A stretch of 64,000 nt of DNA. It comes from Igneacidithiobacillus copahuensis. GTDB taxonomy: Bacteria; Pseudomonadota; Gammaproteobacteria; Acidithiobacillales; Acidithiobacillaceae. The DNA lies in assembly GCF_018854015.1 (NCBI RefSeq), contig NZ_JAAXYO010000107.1, forward strand, positions 29,086 through 93,085, written 5' to 3'. Below are positions 42,155 through 51,726 of the stretch, in pieces. How positions within the stretch are numbered: position 1 is the stretch's first letter; every line of letters begins with the position of its first letter. Both the position numbers and the translations under genes were made by a program. The notes under the pieces were generated by a model, which ran no database searches, was not told the DNA's origin, and was given only the letters and a program-made list of their open reading frames with translations.

Positions 42155-43240
42155 CTATCGGTCGTTTGCGGAAGACTGCACGGGAATACACCAACCGTGA
42201 TCGGGGCGCAGATGCCACCGGCGCGGCCCCAGATCCCCCCGGCGGGACTGGGCGAGAAACTCCTGACCATCGGCGGCCTGCAACGTCAGCAGATAACGGC
42301 CTTCGTGCCAGTGCGAATGGCGCACCGTTGCCTCGGGGGCATCGCTAGGTGCTGCATCGATTTCCAGATCGTTTGGCCGCAACAGCAGGGTGGCGCGCGT
42401 CGCGCCATTCAGCCCCGCAGATGCCGGTACCGGCCAGCGGCGGTCTTCCCACTGGATCAGGGCCTGCGTTCCCGCATGCTGCAAAACCGGCACATGCAGG
42501 GCGCGCACCGAACCACCCAGGCGCGCCACCACCAGGCTCGCCGGCTGCTGGTATAAGCTCTCCGGACTGTCCCACTGTTCCAGATGGCCGGCATGCAAAA
42601 CGCCGACCCGGTGTCCCAGATAAAAGGCCTCGCTCGGATCATGGGTGACGTGCAGGGCCGTGATGCCTTCCTCGGCAAAGAGCTCGTGGAGAAATTCGCG
42701 CAAATTCTCGCGCACGCCGTGATCCAGCGCCGAGAGCGGCTCGTCCAACAACACGATGCGGGGCTTGGCGATGATGGCCCGGGCAATGGCGATACGCTGC
42801 TGTTGCCCCCCCGAAAGCTCGTGGGGTCGCCGGCGAGCGGCGGCAACAGGTATGGCCATGCGCTCCAGCAGGGTCATGGCGCGGGTTTTATCTACCGATT
42901 GCCGGCGCGCGCGCAGCGGGTAGAGTACATTCTCGAGCACGGTTAGGTGCGGCCAGAGGGCAGCATCCTGAAACACCATGCCAATCTGCCGTCGCTCTGG
43001 AGCGATGAAGATGCTATCCCCGTTCACCTGCTGACCATGGACTGAAACCGTTCCGCGTTGCGGACGCAACAGACCCGCAATGACCGCCAGCAAAGTACTT
43101 TTGCCCGACCCGGACTCCCCCAGCAGACAGGCGTAGCTCCCCGCCGCCTGCTGCAAATGGACGTCTGCGAGTACGGGCCGCCCACCCAATTCGACTTGCA
43201 AGCCCTCGATCTGCAGCCCCGCCGGCGCGTCAGAAGGCAT
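42155..43240 (-). CDS. ABC transporter ATP-binding protein (PotA/FbpC type)
   Basis: A 361-residue ATPase. Walker A ESGSGKSTLLAVIAG, Q-loop MVFQDAALWPHL, signature HELSGGQQQRIAIARAI, Walker B RIVLLDEPLSALDHG and switch His (LHVTHDPSEAFYLG) are all present, followed by a C-terminal TOBE-like domain. Overlaps the OprD-type gene end by 11 bp. It energises the adjacent permease. Confidence 0.9.
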   Translation of the reverse strand: MPSDAPAGLQIEGLQVELGGRPVLADVHLQQAAGSYACLLGESGSGKSTLLAVIAGLLRPQRGTVSVHGQQVNGDSIFIAPERRQIGMVFQDAALWPHLTVLENVLYPLRARRQSVDKTRAMTLLERMAIPVAAARRRPHELSGGQQQRIAIARAIIAKPRIVLLDEPLSALDHGVRENLREFLHELFAEEGITALHVTHDPSEAFYLGHRVGVLHAGHLEQWDSPESLYQQPASLVVARLGGSVRALHVPVLQHAGTQALIQWEDRRWPVPASAGLNGATRATLLLRPNDLEIDAAPSDAPEATVRHSHWHEGRYLLTLQAADGQEFLAQSRRGDLGPRRWHLRPDHGWCIPVQSSANDR

Positions 43241-44516
43241 ACTGCAGCATCAGGCGGTTATAGATGTAAGAATGTCCGTCGTAGGCTGCCAGACCATTGT
43301 CGATGGCCACCCGGTCGCGGATGCTCAGGCCCTTGACCTGTATGGGGAAATAGGTCAAATCCAGATACACACCATCGGTTTTGCGCTCGTAATTGGTATT
43401 GAAATGGGCAAAGCCGGCCAGGAAACGGATCTGTTTTTGCCACGCGTCGAGGGCTGCACCCAGGCGCCAGGCATGCCCGGGACCAAAGGCCAGAAGATTG
43501 TTCGTCATGAAGGAGGCATACATGGCGGTATAATTGCCGTAGGGGGAAACGATGGCACCCCCGCCGAAACTGTCGGCGTGCGGGTTGAGCTGGTTGTAGG
43601 CAAAGAAAAGATTGGCATGAGAAATCTTCACGCCCGCCTTCAGGCCCCAGAGAGTGGTGTTCACCGTCCCTTCTTGATCAAAGAGCTTCGCGTGGTAATT
43701 TTGCAGAATCCCGCTACTTTCCCACTCCCGCAAAAACTGTCCTGCGAGGTAGGGAGTAACACCGCCCATCTTCAGACCGTATTGAGCGCTGCCGTAGAAC
43801 AGGTTGGCGAACTGATAGAAGTTGTAATACCAGGCCGCCAATTTGGCGCCCATGACAGAATATTGGGCACCGAACGCCAACGTACCGTTGCTGGCCGGCG
43901 TATCCGCTTTGAGACCTACTTTTTTTACCCCGTACAGAGGGTCTTCGTCGTAATTTGTCGGGTAGTAGAGATTATCGCGATAGTAATTATCGGAGGTCCG
44001 GCTCTTCCAGCGGAAGATGCGCATGCCCTCGATCTTCAAGCCCGGCAAAGGCTGTAGCTCGGCAAAAACACCCTGGAAGGTCTGGGGCAGCATGCGGGAG
44101 TCTCGCGGTCCCATCCACGGGGTATTGATGACCTGATTGCCGACCCGGATGAGCAGACGCTTGGGCATCTGATACTGCAAATAGGCCTGCCCCAAGGCAT
44201 TGATGGATGGCGCAATACCCATCAGGGTGGTATCCACGTTTTTGCCGTCGCTGCCGTGGGTCCCCAGGCTATTGGCGGTAAAAAAACTCGCCCCAGCGCT
44301 GAAACCGTCGAGACTCCCGGTCCGGGCATTGAGAATACCGCCCAGACTGTAGGCATCCTCGTTTGCCTTTGTCGGCGCACCGTACAGTTTGCTGAAGTAA
44401 TAGGAGCGAATGTCCCCACTCACCGAACCATTCCGGATGATCTGCGCCAGGGTATCGGCGTGACCATACAGCGGTAGCAGGGCTAGGGCGGAACATAGAA
44501 GATGGCGATTGCGCAT
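43230..44516 (-). CDS. OprD-family outer-membrane porin
   Basis: A 428-residue outer-membrane protein with signal peptide (LLCSALALLPLYGHA-DT), an OprD-like N-terminus (LAQIIRNGSVSGDIRSYYFSK) and many amphipathic beta strands, ending LMLQYAF (C-terminal Phe). It probably admits the solute then carried by the downstream ABC transporter. It is first in a five-gene operon (porin, ATPase, binding protein, permease, phosphatase) under a Pho-box promoter. Confidence 0.85.
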   Translation of the reverse strand: MRNRHLLCSALALLPLYGHADTLAQIIRNGSVSGDIRSYYFSKLYGAPTKANEDAYSLGGILNARTGSLDGFSAGASFFTANSLGTHGSDGKNVDTTLMGIAPSINALGQAYLQYQMPKRLLIRVGNQVINTPWMGPRDSRMLPQTFQGVFAELQPLPGLKIEGMRIFRWKSRTSDNYYRDNLYYPTNYDEDPLYGVKKVGLKADTPASNGTLAFGAQYSVMGAKLAAWYYNFYQFANLFYGSAQYGLKMGGVTPYLAGQFLREWESSGILQNYHAKLFDQEGTVNTTLWGLKAGVKISHANLFFAYNQLNPHADSFGGGAIVSPYGNYTAMYASFMTNNLLAFGPGHAWRLGAALDAWQKQIRFLAGFAHFNTNYERKTDGVYLDLTYFPIQVKGLSIRDRVAIDNGLAAYDGHSYIYNRLMLQYAF

Positions 44517-44551
44517 GGTCGGCGGTCCACAAATATTTTCTTGGGACCTGC

Positions 44552-44606
44552 ATCATAGCGCAGCAATGTGACAGTTTTATGAACTTTTCATGACACTATT
44601 GTGACG
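44552..44606 (-). promoter_or_regulatory. Tandem Pho-box repeats and -10 of the porin-ABC-phosphatase operon
   Basis: On the minus strand (44606 to 44563) four 11-bp units in phase begin CGTCACA, TGTCATG, GTTCATA and TGTCACA, matching PhoB direct repeats. TATGAT (44557-44552) follows five bases later, a good -10. The porin ATG is 36 bp further on. Same repeat structure as the receptor promoter at 36124-36167. Confidence 0.75.
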
Positions 44607-44804
44607 TCTTTCCTGATTGAAGCATCTATCGAAGAATTTCACCCCAGGATTTTCCGAGCGCCAAAGGGGAATGGGGGTGGGTGTTACTACCGGTGGATAG
44701 CGGAAGAGGGATAGTGCAACCAATACAGACAGGAAGGCGTTTCCGTGCGCAAAGCTTTGCGGCTTTAGAACCGATGCCTCGCCTGGACAATTAGCAGAAC
44801 GGGC
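44607..44804. other. Intergenic, nothing recognised
   Basis: Between the Pho-box promoter and the terminator of the OmpA-like gene, no gene, RNA or repeat was seen. Confidence 0.4.
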
Positions 44805-44838
44805 AAAAAAAAGAGCCCGACATGCAGAGATGCAGGGC
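44805..44838 (-). terminator. Rho-independent terminator after the OmpA-like lipoprotein gene
   Basis: Minus strand: stem GCCC TGCA / TGCA..GGGC (44838-44815), followed by a T-run of eight with an intervening CTC. It lies about 20 bp after the lipoprotein stop. Confidence 0.75.
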
Positions 44839-44857
44839 CCGGTCCACAGTGGTGTAG

Positions 44858-45409
44858 CTACTTGACGGTGGTTTTCACCATGATGCTGGAATTGATCTCC
44901 ACTCGCTGGTTCGCAAAGCGCCCCGCTGGCGTTGCGTTGGACGCGATGGGGTCTTCGTAGGAGTGGCCGGTTACCGACATTTTGCTGGGCGACACCCCAT
45001 GTTTCGCCAAATAGGCGGCCACACTTGCGGCGCGGGCCTTCGATAACTTGTAATTGTAGGCATAACTGCCGGTCTTGCTGCAGTATCCGTTCACATGAAG
45101 CACCGCCTCAGGATGCTTCTTCGAAAAATCCGCCACCTCATCCAGGGTACGGATGTCCCGGGACATCAATTTTGCTGAGTTGGTCTGGAAATTGATGCCG
45201 GTGATGGTAATCGGTTTACTTTCCAGCACAGTGCGTTCCACAGGAGCGATCGGTGCCGGTGGCGGCGGCGGAGGTGGCATAACAGACGCTACTGGCGCGA
45301 CAGGGGCTGGTCCGGCTGGACAAGGCGTAACTTCATACAAGCCGCAACCGGAAAGCGCTACCGCTCCTCCCAGCAGCATCAGCTTGGTAAACTGTGTGGA
45401 ATATTTCAT
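44858..45409 (-). CDS. OmpA-family (Pal-like) lipoprotein
   Basis: A 183-residue lipoprotein with lipobox LSGC (AVALSGCGLYEV), a Pro-rich linker (PPPPPPPAPIAP) and a C-terminal OmpA peptidoglycan-binding domain (INFQTNSAKLMSRD, HVNGYCSKTGSYAYNYKLSKARA, GVSPSKMSVTGHSYEDP). It probably anchors the outer membrane to peptidoglycan. The ATG at 45409 is preferred because it immediately precedes a basic signal start (MKYSTQ). Confidence 0.85.
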   Translation of the reverse strand: MKYSTQFTKLMLLGGAVALSGCGLYEVTPCPAGPAPVAPVASVMPPPPPPPAPIAPVERTVLESKPITITGINFQTNSAKLMSRDIRTLDEVADFSKKHPEAVLHVNGYCSKTGSYAYNYKLSKARAASVAAYLAKHGVSPSKMSVTGHSYEDPIASNATPAGRFANQRVEINSSIMVKTTVK

Positions 45410-45477
45410 AGAGGTCTCCTGCATTCAGAATGAGATTTGGGACCGCACGAATGAAACCGCGAGTGTGATATACCTGC

Positions 45478-46671
45478 TCAAAACATGAAGCCCGTCTCGA
45501 CCATGCCGCGCAATTGGTTGGTATTGGGAAGCTGCGGATATGCTCCCGAAAATCCCAATCCTGCGGGAGTAGATGCGGTCACATACGACAATTCCGCACG
45601 CGCGAAGAAAGCTCCATCCTGATAGGTTGGGGTCAGGGTAATCGACCAGGCGTGAGAATCGGCAGGCAAATCGGTCAGCGTTGACGCAATACTGCCGGTG
45701 TTCAAACCGACGCCCAGTGGTCCACCGACGTGGAGGTATTCGACCCGAGCACCCAAAGATACCGTATTGGTAAAGCTGTAATCTGCCAGCACGGCGCCAC
45801 CGTAGTTGTCAAAGGAGTGCGGAATACCCAGGCGCTGCGACTCGGGTGTATGCATGTACTGGAAGTAGGGCTCGATCATCCAAGGACCCGAGCTGAACTC
45901 ATATTCTACACCGTAAATCTGGCTCTCGTTACCGATAGGGCTGTAGGCAGTGTCGTTAGCAATCGTTCGTGACTTGCCCAGCGTCCCTTGAGCATAGACA
46001 CTCAGCGTGTTGGCGCTATTGATCGCGTAACTCAGCAGTCCACTGACGACGTTATATCGATTGGAGAAGTAGCCATCATTCCAGGAAATCGAGGCGCTCA
46101 GAGGGCCTGCACTGCCATTGAACTGCACGCCACGACTGATGATCGGCTCCATATCCCAGAGCAATCCCCGTTCAATGTTGATGTTTTGGTAGGTGAATCC
46201 ACTCTCCGCACCGATCAGGGTCGGCAATTGCCCAATTTCGACGGAATAATCAGACGAAGGCGCAACCTTCAAATAGGCCACCGGAAGGGCCCCAAATTCC
46301 TGGATATTGCTGGAGGCGGAAGGAATGGCTGCGGCCAGTGTGGGGAAGCTATAGGCGCCCGCTTGCAGGTAAAACTGGATCGGACCATTTTCTTTCTGAA
46401 TGATCACCATACCATTGGTGACACCCGCGCCAACCCGTTTAGCACCCAAAGTTCCTGGAGCGCCCTGGGGATTGTCCTGGTAGAAGGCCATGCCACTGGC
46501 AATCCCTTGCGCGTCCAATTGCCCCAGAGGGCCGGCGCAAAAGGTCAGGGGACTGGGCAGTGACAAAGGGCTGGCGAGTGCCAAGCCGCTTGCCATAGGC
46601 AAAGCCAAGAATAGGGCGGAGATAGCCGCCAACTGTGGAGTACGGAGATGGCTTGAGCGATCGTGCGACAT
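45478..46671 (-). CDS. Outer-membrane beta-barrel porin-like protein
   Basis: A 397-residue protein with a signal peptide (LFLALPMASGLALA-SP) and many beta strands (FNGSAGPLSASISWNDGYFS, YEFSSGPWMIEPYFQYMHTP), ending VETGFMF with a terminal Phe. It belongs to the BBP2/FmdC-like beta-barrel group. The ATG at 46671 follows AAGGAA. The promoter carries a sigma-54 element and NtrC-like sites, so it may admit a nitrogen source (amide, urea, purine); that is inference. Confidence 0.8.
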   Translation of the reverse strand: MSHDRSSHLRTPQLAAISALFLALPMASGLALASPLSLPSPLTFCAGPLGQLDAQGIASGMAFYQDNPQGAPGTLGAKRVGAGVTNGMVIIQKENGPIQFYLQAGAYSFPTLAAAIPSASSNIQEFGALPVAYLKVAPSSDYSVEIGQLPTLIGAESGFTYQNINIERGLLWDMEPIISRGVQFNGSAGPLSASISWNDGYFSNRYNVVSGLLSYAINSANTLSVYAQGTLGKSRTIANDTAYSPIGNESQIYGVEYEFSSGPWMIEPYFQYMHTPESQRLGIPHSFDNYGGAVLADYSFTNTVSLGARVEYLHVGGPLGVGLNTGSIASTLTDLPADSHAWSITLTPTYQDGAFFARAELSYVTASTPAGLGFSGAYPQLPNTNQLRGMVETGFMF

Positions 46672-46713
46672 AGGGATTCCTTTGGTTGGCATTGAATACA
46701 TCTGTTGCGACAA

Positions 46714-46729
46714 AGCAAAGTTCGTACCC
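46714..46729 (-). promoter_or_regulatory. Sigma-54 (-24/-12) promoter of the beta-barrel gene
   Basis: Minus strand GGGTACGAACTTTGCT matches TGGCACGN4TTGCW at 10 of the 12 defined positions, with correct GG-N10-GC spacing. Predicted start near 46702, about 30 nt before the ATG. Confidence 0.6.
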
Positions 46730-46848
46730 AAACAACCCATACGCCAGATCTTGCAGTAAGATAAGGCGAAAACAATGCATTGATAGAAATTATCGAGAGC
46801 ATACGTTTCCAGATTTGCGCATAGATGTAATGCGTATAGCTGTAATTC

Positions 46849-46876
46849 GGTGCAGATGATGCACTATAACAGTGCA
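46849..46876. promoter_or_regulatory. NtrC-like half-site cluster upstream of the beta-barrel gene
   Basis: GGTGCA, five bases, TGCACT, five bases, AGTGCA. The last two form a perfect 17-bp inverted repeat of the NtrC type (TGCACY-N5-RGTGCA). Centre about 165 bp upstream of the predicted start. The half-site arrangement closely mirrors that at 5613-5639. Confidence 0.6.
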
Positions 46877-47256
<380 letters not shown>

Positions 47257-47423
47257 GAACCCCATTCTAAACGATATGAAAGACCTTAATCATTGTTTCG
47301 TAACCACTTTACAAAATCACGACTTCTACAAATCGGCATGTTCGCAAAAAATATATCCCTTGATAATCAATGCCATTTTTTCCATTGTAGAACCGTTTAC
47401 TGTGCTCCGCAACAACATGACCT

Positions 47424-48626
47424 CTACGCATTCTCCGCCTCGAGGCTGGGTGCTCCCATCAACCGTGTCCAGACCCAGGCGGTATTCGCCTGGATGACGG
47501 GAATGCCCGTCCCATGCGCCCACCACTCGTTGTTGGTCAGCAGAATCACTTGCGGATTCTGAATGACGCCCTCGATCCAGACGAAGGGTAAGAGCTGGTC
47601 GTAGCAGATATTGGCCCAGGTGCGGATACCCTCGATGTTGCGTACAGCCGTCCACCAGCCGGCGGTGTATCCCACGTTGGAGGCGACCGTGTAACCGGTC
47701 CCTCTGGACCAGGGATGCCACATGGAAACCGGTACCGGAAATGCCGAGTTGAAGAGTGTCTGCGGTTTGCCCTTGGCCTGTAAGGCTACGATGGAATCCG
47801 ACAGCAGACCGGGCGCGCCGGGAATGCTCATACCCACCAGCCAGATTTGCCCGCGAGGAATGGCGTGCTGCAAGGCCCAGACGTTTCCTGCCCACTCCGT
47901 TTCGAGCGTTTCCGGCAGTAACACGACGCGGATGTTTCGATTCCGGGATGGAGCCAGTACGTCCTGAATGATGGCCGCATGCCGGGCCTGGTTGGTCAGG
48001 ATAGATCGGGAGGCTGGCCCTACTTGCAGATCGATCCCCAGCCATCCGGATGGTGCGCCTTCGGATGCCGTCCACACGGCCTCATTTGCGATCAGCGACA
48101 CCGCGAACAGCCCCCCAAGTATCCAGGCTCGATAGCCTCGCCGTGCTGCGACTGGATGCCGCCACATCGCATCGATCAACAGAAACAGCAGTCCCAAAGC
48201 CAAAAGTCCCATGAGGCCCATGCCTGGGAAGAGGAGTCCCGCCGCAGACAGCGGCGAAAGCCAGTCGAAGAGGCCCAAAGGTGGCAGCAGGGCATCGAGG
48301 AGTAGCACCAGGACGGCTTTCCAGGGCCGGTCGGCGAACGCCCATCCGGCCGAGAGCAATGCTGCAGATCCGAGCCACAGAAAAGCTCCTTCCCACCAGA
48401 AAGCATGCGCTCCAAAAAACACCGCCACACCCCGGAGAAGGCCCACACTGCCTGCCGCGTAGTAGGACAAGGCAACCAGGTAACGAGTGATCCGGCTGTG
48501 CTGCAGGAGGACCATGCCCACGAAGAGCAAGGAAAGCAGTGGGCCGACCCAGTGGGTGGGCCACATCCAGGCTGCTCCACAGCCGGCGGCCAACAGCAGG
48601 GAAACCGGGAAACGCAGCATCGGCAC
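47424..48626 (-). CDS. traB: Conjugal transfer protein TraB (Lnt/nitrilase-like)
   Basis: A 400-residue protein with about six to seven N-terminal helices and a C-terminal nitrilase-like domain (VVLLPETLETEWAGN with the catalytic Glu, ANICYDQLLPFVW with the nucleophile Cys, ILLTNNEWWAHGTG). This is the layout of TraB proteins of Ti-type plasmids and of apolipoprotein N-acyltransferase. Its role in conjugation is not well understood. It diverges from traG; a GGCTATACC element lies just upstream. Confidence 0.78.
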   Translation of the reverse strand: MPMLRFPVSLLLAAGCGAAWMWPTHWVGPLLSLLFVGMVLLQHSRITRYLVALSYYAAGSVGLLRGVAVFFGAHAFWWEGAFLWLGSAALLSAGWAFADRPWKAVLVLLLDALLPPLGLFDWLSPLSAAGLLFPGMGLMGLLALGLLFLLIDAMWRHPVAARRGYRAWILGGLFAVSLIANEAVWTASEGAPSGWLGIDLQVGPASRSILTNQARHAAIIQDVLAPSRNRNIRVVLLPETLETEWAGNVWALQHAIPRGQIWLVGMSIPGAPGLLSDSIVALQAKGKPQTLFNSAFPVPVSMWHPWSRGTGYTVASNVGYTAGWWTAVRNIEGIRTWANICYDQLLPFVWIEGVIQNPQVILLTNNEWWAHGTGIPVIQANTAWVWTRLMGAPSLEAENA

Positions 48627-48652
48627 ACCTACAGGCGAAAAACTGTCTGGCT

Positions 48653-48716
48653 GGGTATAGCCGCCAGCCGTTGCGTGATAGCTCCGGGGCTATCGTCACC
48701 ATCGCTGGCTATACCC
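48653..48716. promoter_or_regulatory. Divergent traB/traG control region with inverted GGCTATACCC elements
   Basis: GGGTATAGCC (48653-48662) and GGCTATACCC (48707-48716) form a perfect 10-bp inverted repeat 44 bp apart, each pointing at its own gene (traB, traG). A second palindrome GATAGC/GCTATC lies between. The same GGCTATACC element occurs upstream of traF (53407-53415). Confidence 0.55.
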
Positions 48717-48747
48717 TGACATCAAGTTTTTTCAGGAGTCCATTTCC

Positions 48748-51219
48748 ATGCCCGCACGTATTCATCAGCCCGACCAGAATGTCCTCGACTACCAGATGCA
48801 GCAGAAGATTCGCAACGCGCCGGCGCTGGGGATCGTGGCTACGCTCATGACCGGGGTATTTTCTGCCTGGCTGTCATCCAGCCTCGCGGTAGACTGGAGT
48901 ATCGGACCTTATGCAGCCAACTTCTTCCCTCACTACGTGAGCAAACCGATTTTCGGGCTGGATGTGTATTCCCCGTTGGCGCTGGGCAAAGCGTACTGGC
49001 ATTTTTATACCTACCCCATGATGAAACGTGCTGCCTATGCGGCTTTGGGCGGTACGCTGGTCCCCACGCTGGCCATGGGGATCTGGCAGTTTCTCCGCAT
49101 AGGCCGCCTGCAAAAACGCCTCTTCGAGACGGATCTGCACGGTTCGGCGCACTGGGCGACGCAAAAGGAAGTGAAAGACATGGCGTTGTTGCCCGAAGGC
49201 AAGAAACAAACCAGTCGTCGGGTGTGCTATGTGGGCGGTTTTCCCGACGCGCAGGGTCAGACCCAATATCTACAGCATGCCGGCGCCGAACATATCATCG
49301 CCTTTGCCCCAACCCGCTCGGGTAAGGGCGTGGGCCTGGTTCTGCCAACACTTCTGGGTGGCTGGCAGGAGAGCACCGTGGTGCATGACATCAAGGGCGA
49401 GAATTACTTGCTGACTGCTGGTTGGCGAAAGTCCATCGGCCAGAAGATCCTCAAATTCAATCCGGGATTCGGAATGGCCGCCGACCCCCCTGCAGGCGTA
49501 GAGGCAAACAACGGCGACCAGGGAAAGAAAGATCAGTGCTGCCACTTCAACCCCCTGGAAGAAATCCGCGTGGGTACACCCTTCGAGGTCAAGGACGTGA
49601 TGAACATTGCGACGATGATCGTCGATCCCGATGGTAAGGGGCTCAATGACCACTGGCAGAAAACGGGCTTTGCATTGCTCACTTCCGTCATCCTTCATGT
49701 GCTCTACGCGGAGCCAGACAAAACCCTGCGCGGTGTGGCGGCATTCCTCAACGATCCCAACCTGCAAGGGGGCGTCGATGAGGCGTTCAACAAGATGATG
49801 GCCACCGAGCACGACCCAAACTGCCGGTATCGATGGAAAGATCCCTATGACCCCGAGCAGAAACGTATGGTCAAGGTGCATCCGGTGATCGCGCAGTCCG
49901 CCAAGGAAATGCTGAACAAGGCACCCAACGAGAAATCCGGCGTCATCTCCACCATGATGAGCTTCCTGTCCCTTTACCGGGATCCCATCGTTGCGGAGTG
50001 GACGGAATACTCGGATTTCCATGTGCAGGATCTGCAGGATGCGGAGCATCCGGTATCCCTGTATCTGGTGACCTCCCCGGAGGACAAAAATCGTCTGAAG
50101 CCCCTCATTCGCCTGATACTCAACCTGATCGCCTCCAAGTTCACGAGTGAAGACCGGCTGATCGAGAAGGAGGGGCGGATGGTCTGCCGGGGCAAGCATC
50201 CCTTGTTGCTGCTGCTCGACGAGTTCCCTTCTCTCGGCAAGATGGACGTGTTTCAGGATGCCATCGCATTCTTCGCCGGCTACAACGTCAAACTGTTTCT
50301 CATTGCCCAGGACAAGAGTCAATTGGAGGACGAGGCACACGCCTACGGCAAGGCCGGGGGCCAGATCATCATCAACAACTGCCATGTGCGGGTCGTGTAC
50401 GCTCCCAACGAGGTGACTACGGCCGAGTGGGTCAGCAAGATGCTGGGCAAAAAAACCGTTGCCATGGAAAACACCACACAAAGTCTGGAAGGATCATTTT
50501 TACCGTCGCCCAAAGGGCAGAGCCGCTCCATTACCTACCAGGCGCGAGACCTGCTCACTCCCGACGAGGTTCTGCGTTTGCGGGGTCCGGTCAAGAAAGG
50601 TTCGGATATCGTGCAGGCTGGCGATATGTTGGTGTTGGTGGCGGGCTTTGCTCCCGTGTATGGGCGCCAGATCCTGTACTTCAAAAACCCGGTATTCCTT
50701 GATCGGGCCAAAATTGCGCCGCCAGCCCATCGCGATACCATTGGATCTCCCAAGAACTATGCTGCCATCTTTGGTGAGCATGGCGGCGTACTGACGGTGC
50801 CCAGGACGGCTCCAGAAGAGGTCCTGGACGATGCGGACTTTACCGACACCCCACCATCCGGTCTTGCAGACAGCAATGGTCCTGCGGACGGCAAGGGTCC
50901 TGCAGACGGCACGTCACCTGCGGATGGCACCGGCACTGCAGGTAGCGAAAGTTCTACGGGTAATGCTCCTATGGTGCCTCGGGCAACAGACGATGCTCCG
51001 GAGGCTCAGGAGATTTCCGGGGACGCCGATCCGGATGTGGAAGACAGCAAAAAACTCATTGCACAGACAGCTCTGCTTTATGCACAGGCACGCAAGCATT
51101 TGCCGCCCGAGATACTGGCGGCTGCCGGGGGGGCGGATGCCTGGATGCCCAGCCAGGAGCGGCTGGACCGGCATGGAGACACGACTGGAATGAAGGGGTT
51201 GATGGGGGAGAAGGTATAG
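48748..51219 (+). CDS. traG: Type IV coupling protein TraG/VirD4
   Basis: An 823-residue coupling protein. Two N-terminal helices (about 25-50 and 90-110), Walker A FAPTRSGKGVGLVLPTLLGG, Walker B HPLLLLLDEFPSLGKMD and an ISTMMSFLSLY motif are canonical. The C-terminus carries a short tandem repeat (ADGKGPADGTSPADGTG), then an acidic tail. It links the relaxosome to the type IV channel. The ATG follows CAGGAG. Relaxase and channel genes are not in the window. Confidence 0.92.
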   Translation: MPARIHQPDQNVLDYQMQQKIRNAPALGIVATLMTGVFSAWLSSSLAVDWSIGPYAANFFPHYVSKPIFGLDVYSPLALGKAYWHFYTYPMMKRAAYAALGGTLVPTLAMGIWQFLRIGRLQKRLFETDLHGSAHWATQKEVKDMALLPEGKKQTSRRVCYVGGFPDAQGQTQYLQHAGAEHIIAFAPTRSGKGVGLVLPTLLGGWQESTVVHDIKGENYLLTAGWRKSIGQKILKFNPGFGMAADPPAGVEANNGDQGKKDQCCHFNPLEEIRVGTPFEVKDVMNIATMIVDPDGKGLNDHWQKTGFALLTSVILHVLYAEPDKTLRGVAAFLNDPNLQGGVDEAFNKMMATEHDPNCRYRWKDPYDPEQKRMVKVHPVIAQSAKEMLNKAPNEKSGVISTMMSFLSLYRDPIVAEWTEYSDFHVQDLQDAEHPVSLYLVTSPEDKNRLKPLIRLILNLIASKFTSEDRLIEKEGRMVCRGKHPLLLLLDEFPSLGKMDVFQDAIAFFAGYNVKLFLIAQDKSQLEDEAHAYGKAGGQIIINNCHVRVVYAPNEVTTAEWVSKMLGKKTVAMENTTQSLEGSFLPSPKGQSRSITYQARDLLTPDEVLRLRGPVKKGSDIVQAGDMLVLVAGFAPVYGRQILYFKNPVFLDRAKIAPPAHRDTIGSPKNYAAIFGEHGGVLTVPRTAPEEVLDDADFTDTPPSGLADSNGPADGKGPADGTSPADGTGTAGSESSTGNAPMVPRATDDAPEAQEISGDADPDVEDSKKLIAQTALLYAQARKHLPPEILAAAGGADAWMPSQERLDRHGDTTGMKGLMGEKV

Positions 51220-51339
51220 TAGGGGGCCAGACGAGTCATTCACCAAGGTGCTAATGCGTATAGTCGCTTGAGTTTGCCAATCTGCAAAATGTGAAATTCA
51301 GTGAAACTTCAGCCGGTTATTTCGTTGGTTTTTTTGGCG

Positions 51340-51726
51340 TCACTGCGCGGATGGCGCCACCCCGATGATCAGATCCAGTATGCCGCATGCCTGCCTGAAC
51401 AGGGTTTCTGAAAGTCTCCCATACGGGTGAGGAGCGGCCATTCTCGCTCGCCAATCAAAGGATTTTGGCTGATGGCAAAGGACATAGCTGGTTTTACCCG
51501 CTTTGCGCCCTGATGCCGCACCAACAGAAAGGGCAAACGGATTGGTCGCGTTGTATTCAGCCGTGGTCATAGGCAAGCCGATCACCAGAGAGGTTCGGTC
51601 GTTGAACGCTTTTGGCGACAACACCAGAAAGGGGTGACGGTCCCGCATTTCCCTTCCGGCATGAGGACTGCAGTCGATCCATAGGACTTCCTGCCGATCT
51701 GGCACCCATCCAGCTGGTGTTACCAC
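51340..51726 (-). CDS. mazF: MazF/PemK-family endoribonuclease toxin
   Basis: A 128-residue toxin: VLWIDCSPHAGREMRDRHPF, LVLSPKAFNDRTSLVIGLPM and a later PYGRLSETLF match the MazF/PemK barrel. It cleaves mRNA when not neutralised. Overlaps mazE by 7 bp. A likely stability module of the conjugative element. Confidence 0.85.
   Translation of the reverse strand: MVTPAGWVPDRQEVLWIDCSPHAGREMRDRHPFLVLSPKAFNDRTSLVIGLPMTTAEYNATNPFALSVGAASGRKAGKTSYVLCHQPKSFDWRARMAAPHPYGRLSETLFRQACGILDLIIGVAPSAQ

Noticed and set aside
39548..43240. Iron(III) ABC transporter
   Set aside because: The families cannot separate iron from aminoethylphosphonate, and the promoter carries Pho-box repeats rather than a Fur-type site, so iron is not asserted.
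49270..50481. A 403-codon minus-strand frame
   Set aside because: Antisense to the ATPase core of traG, which is conserved on the plus strand.
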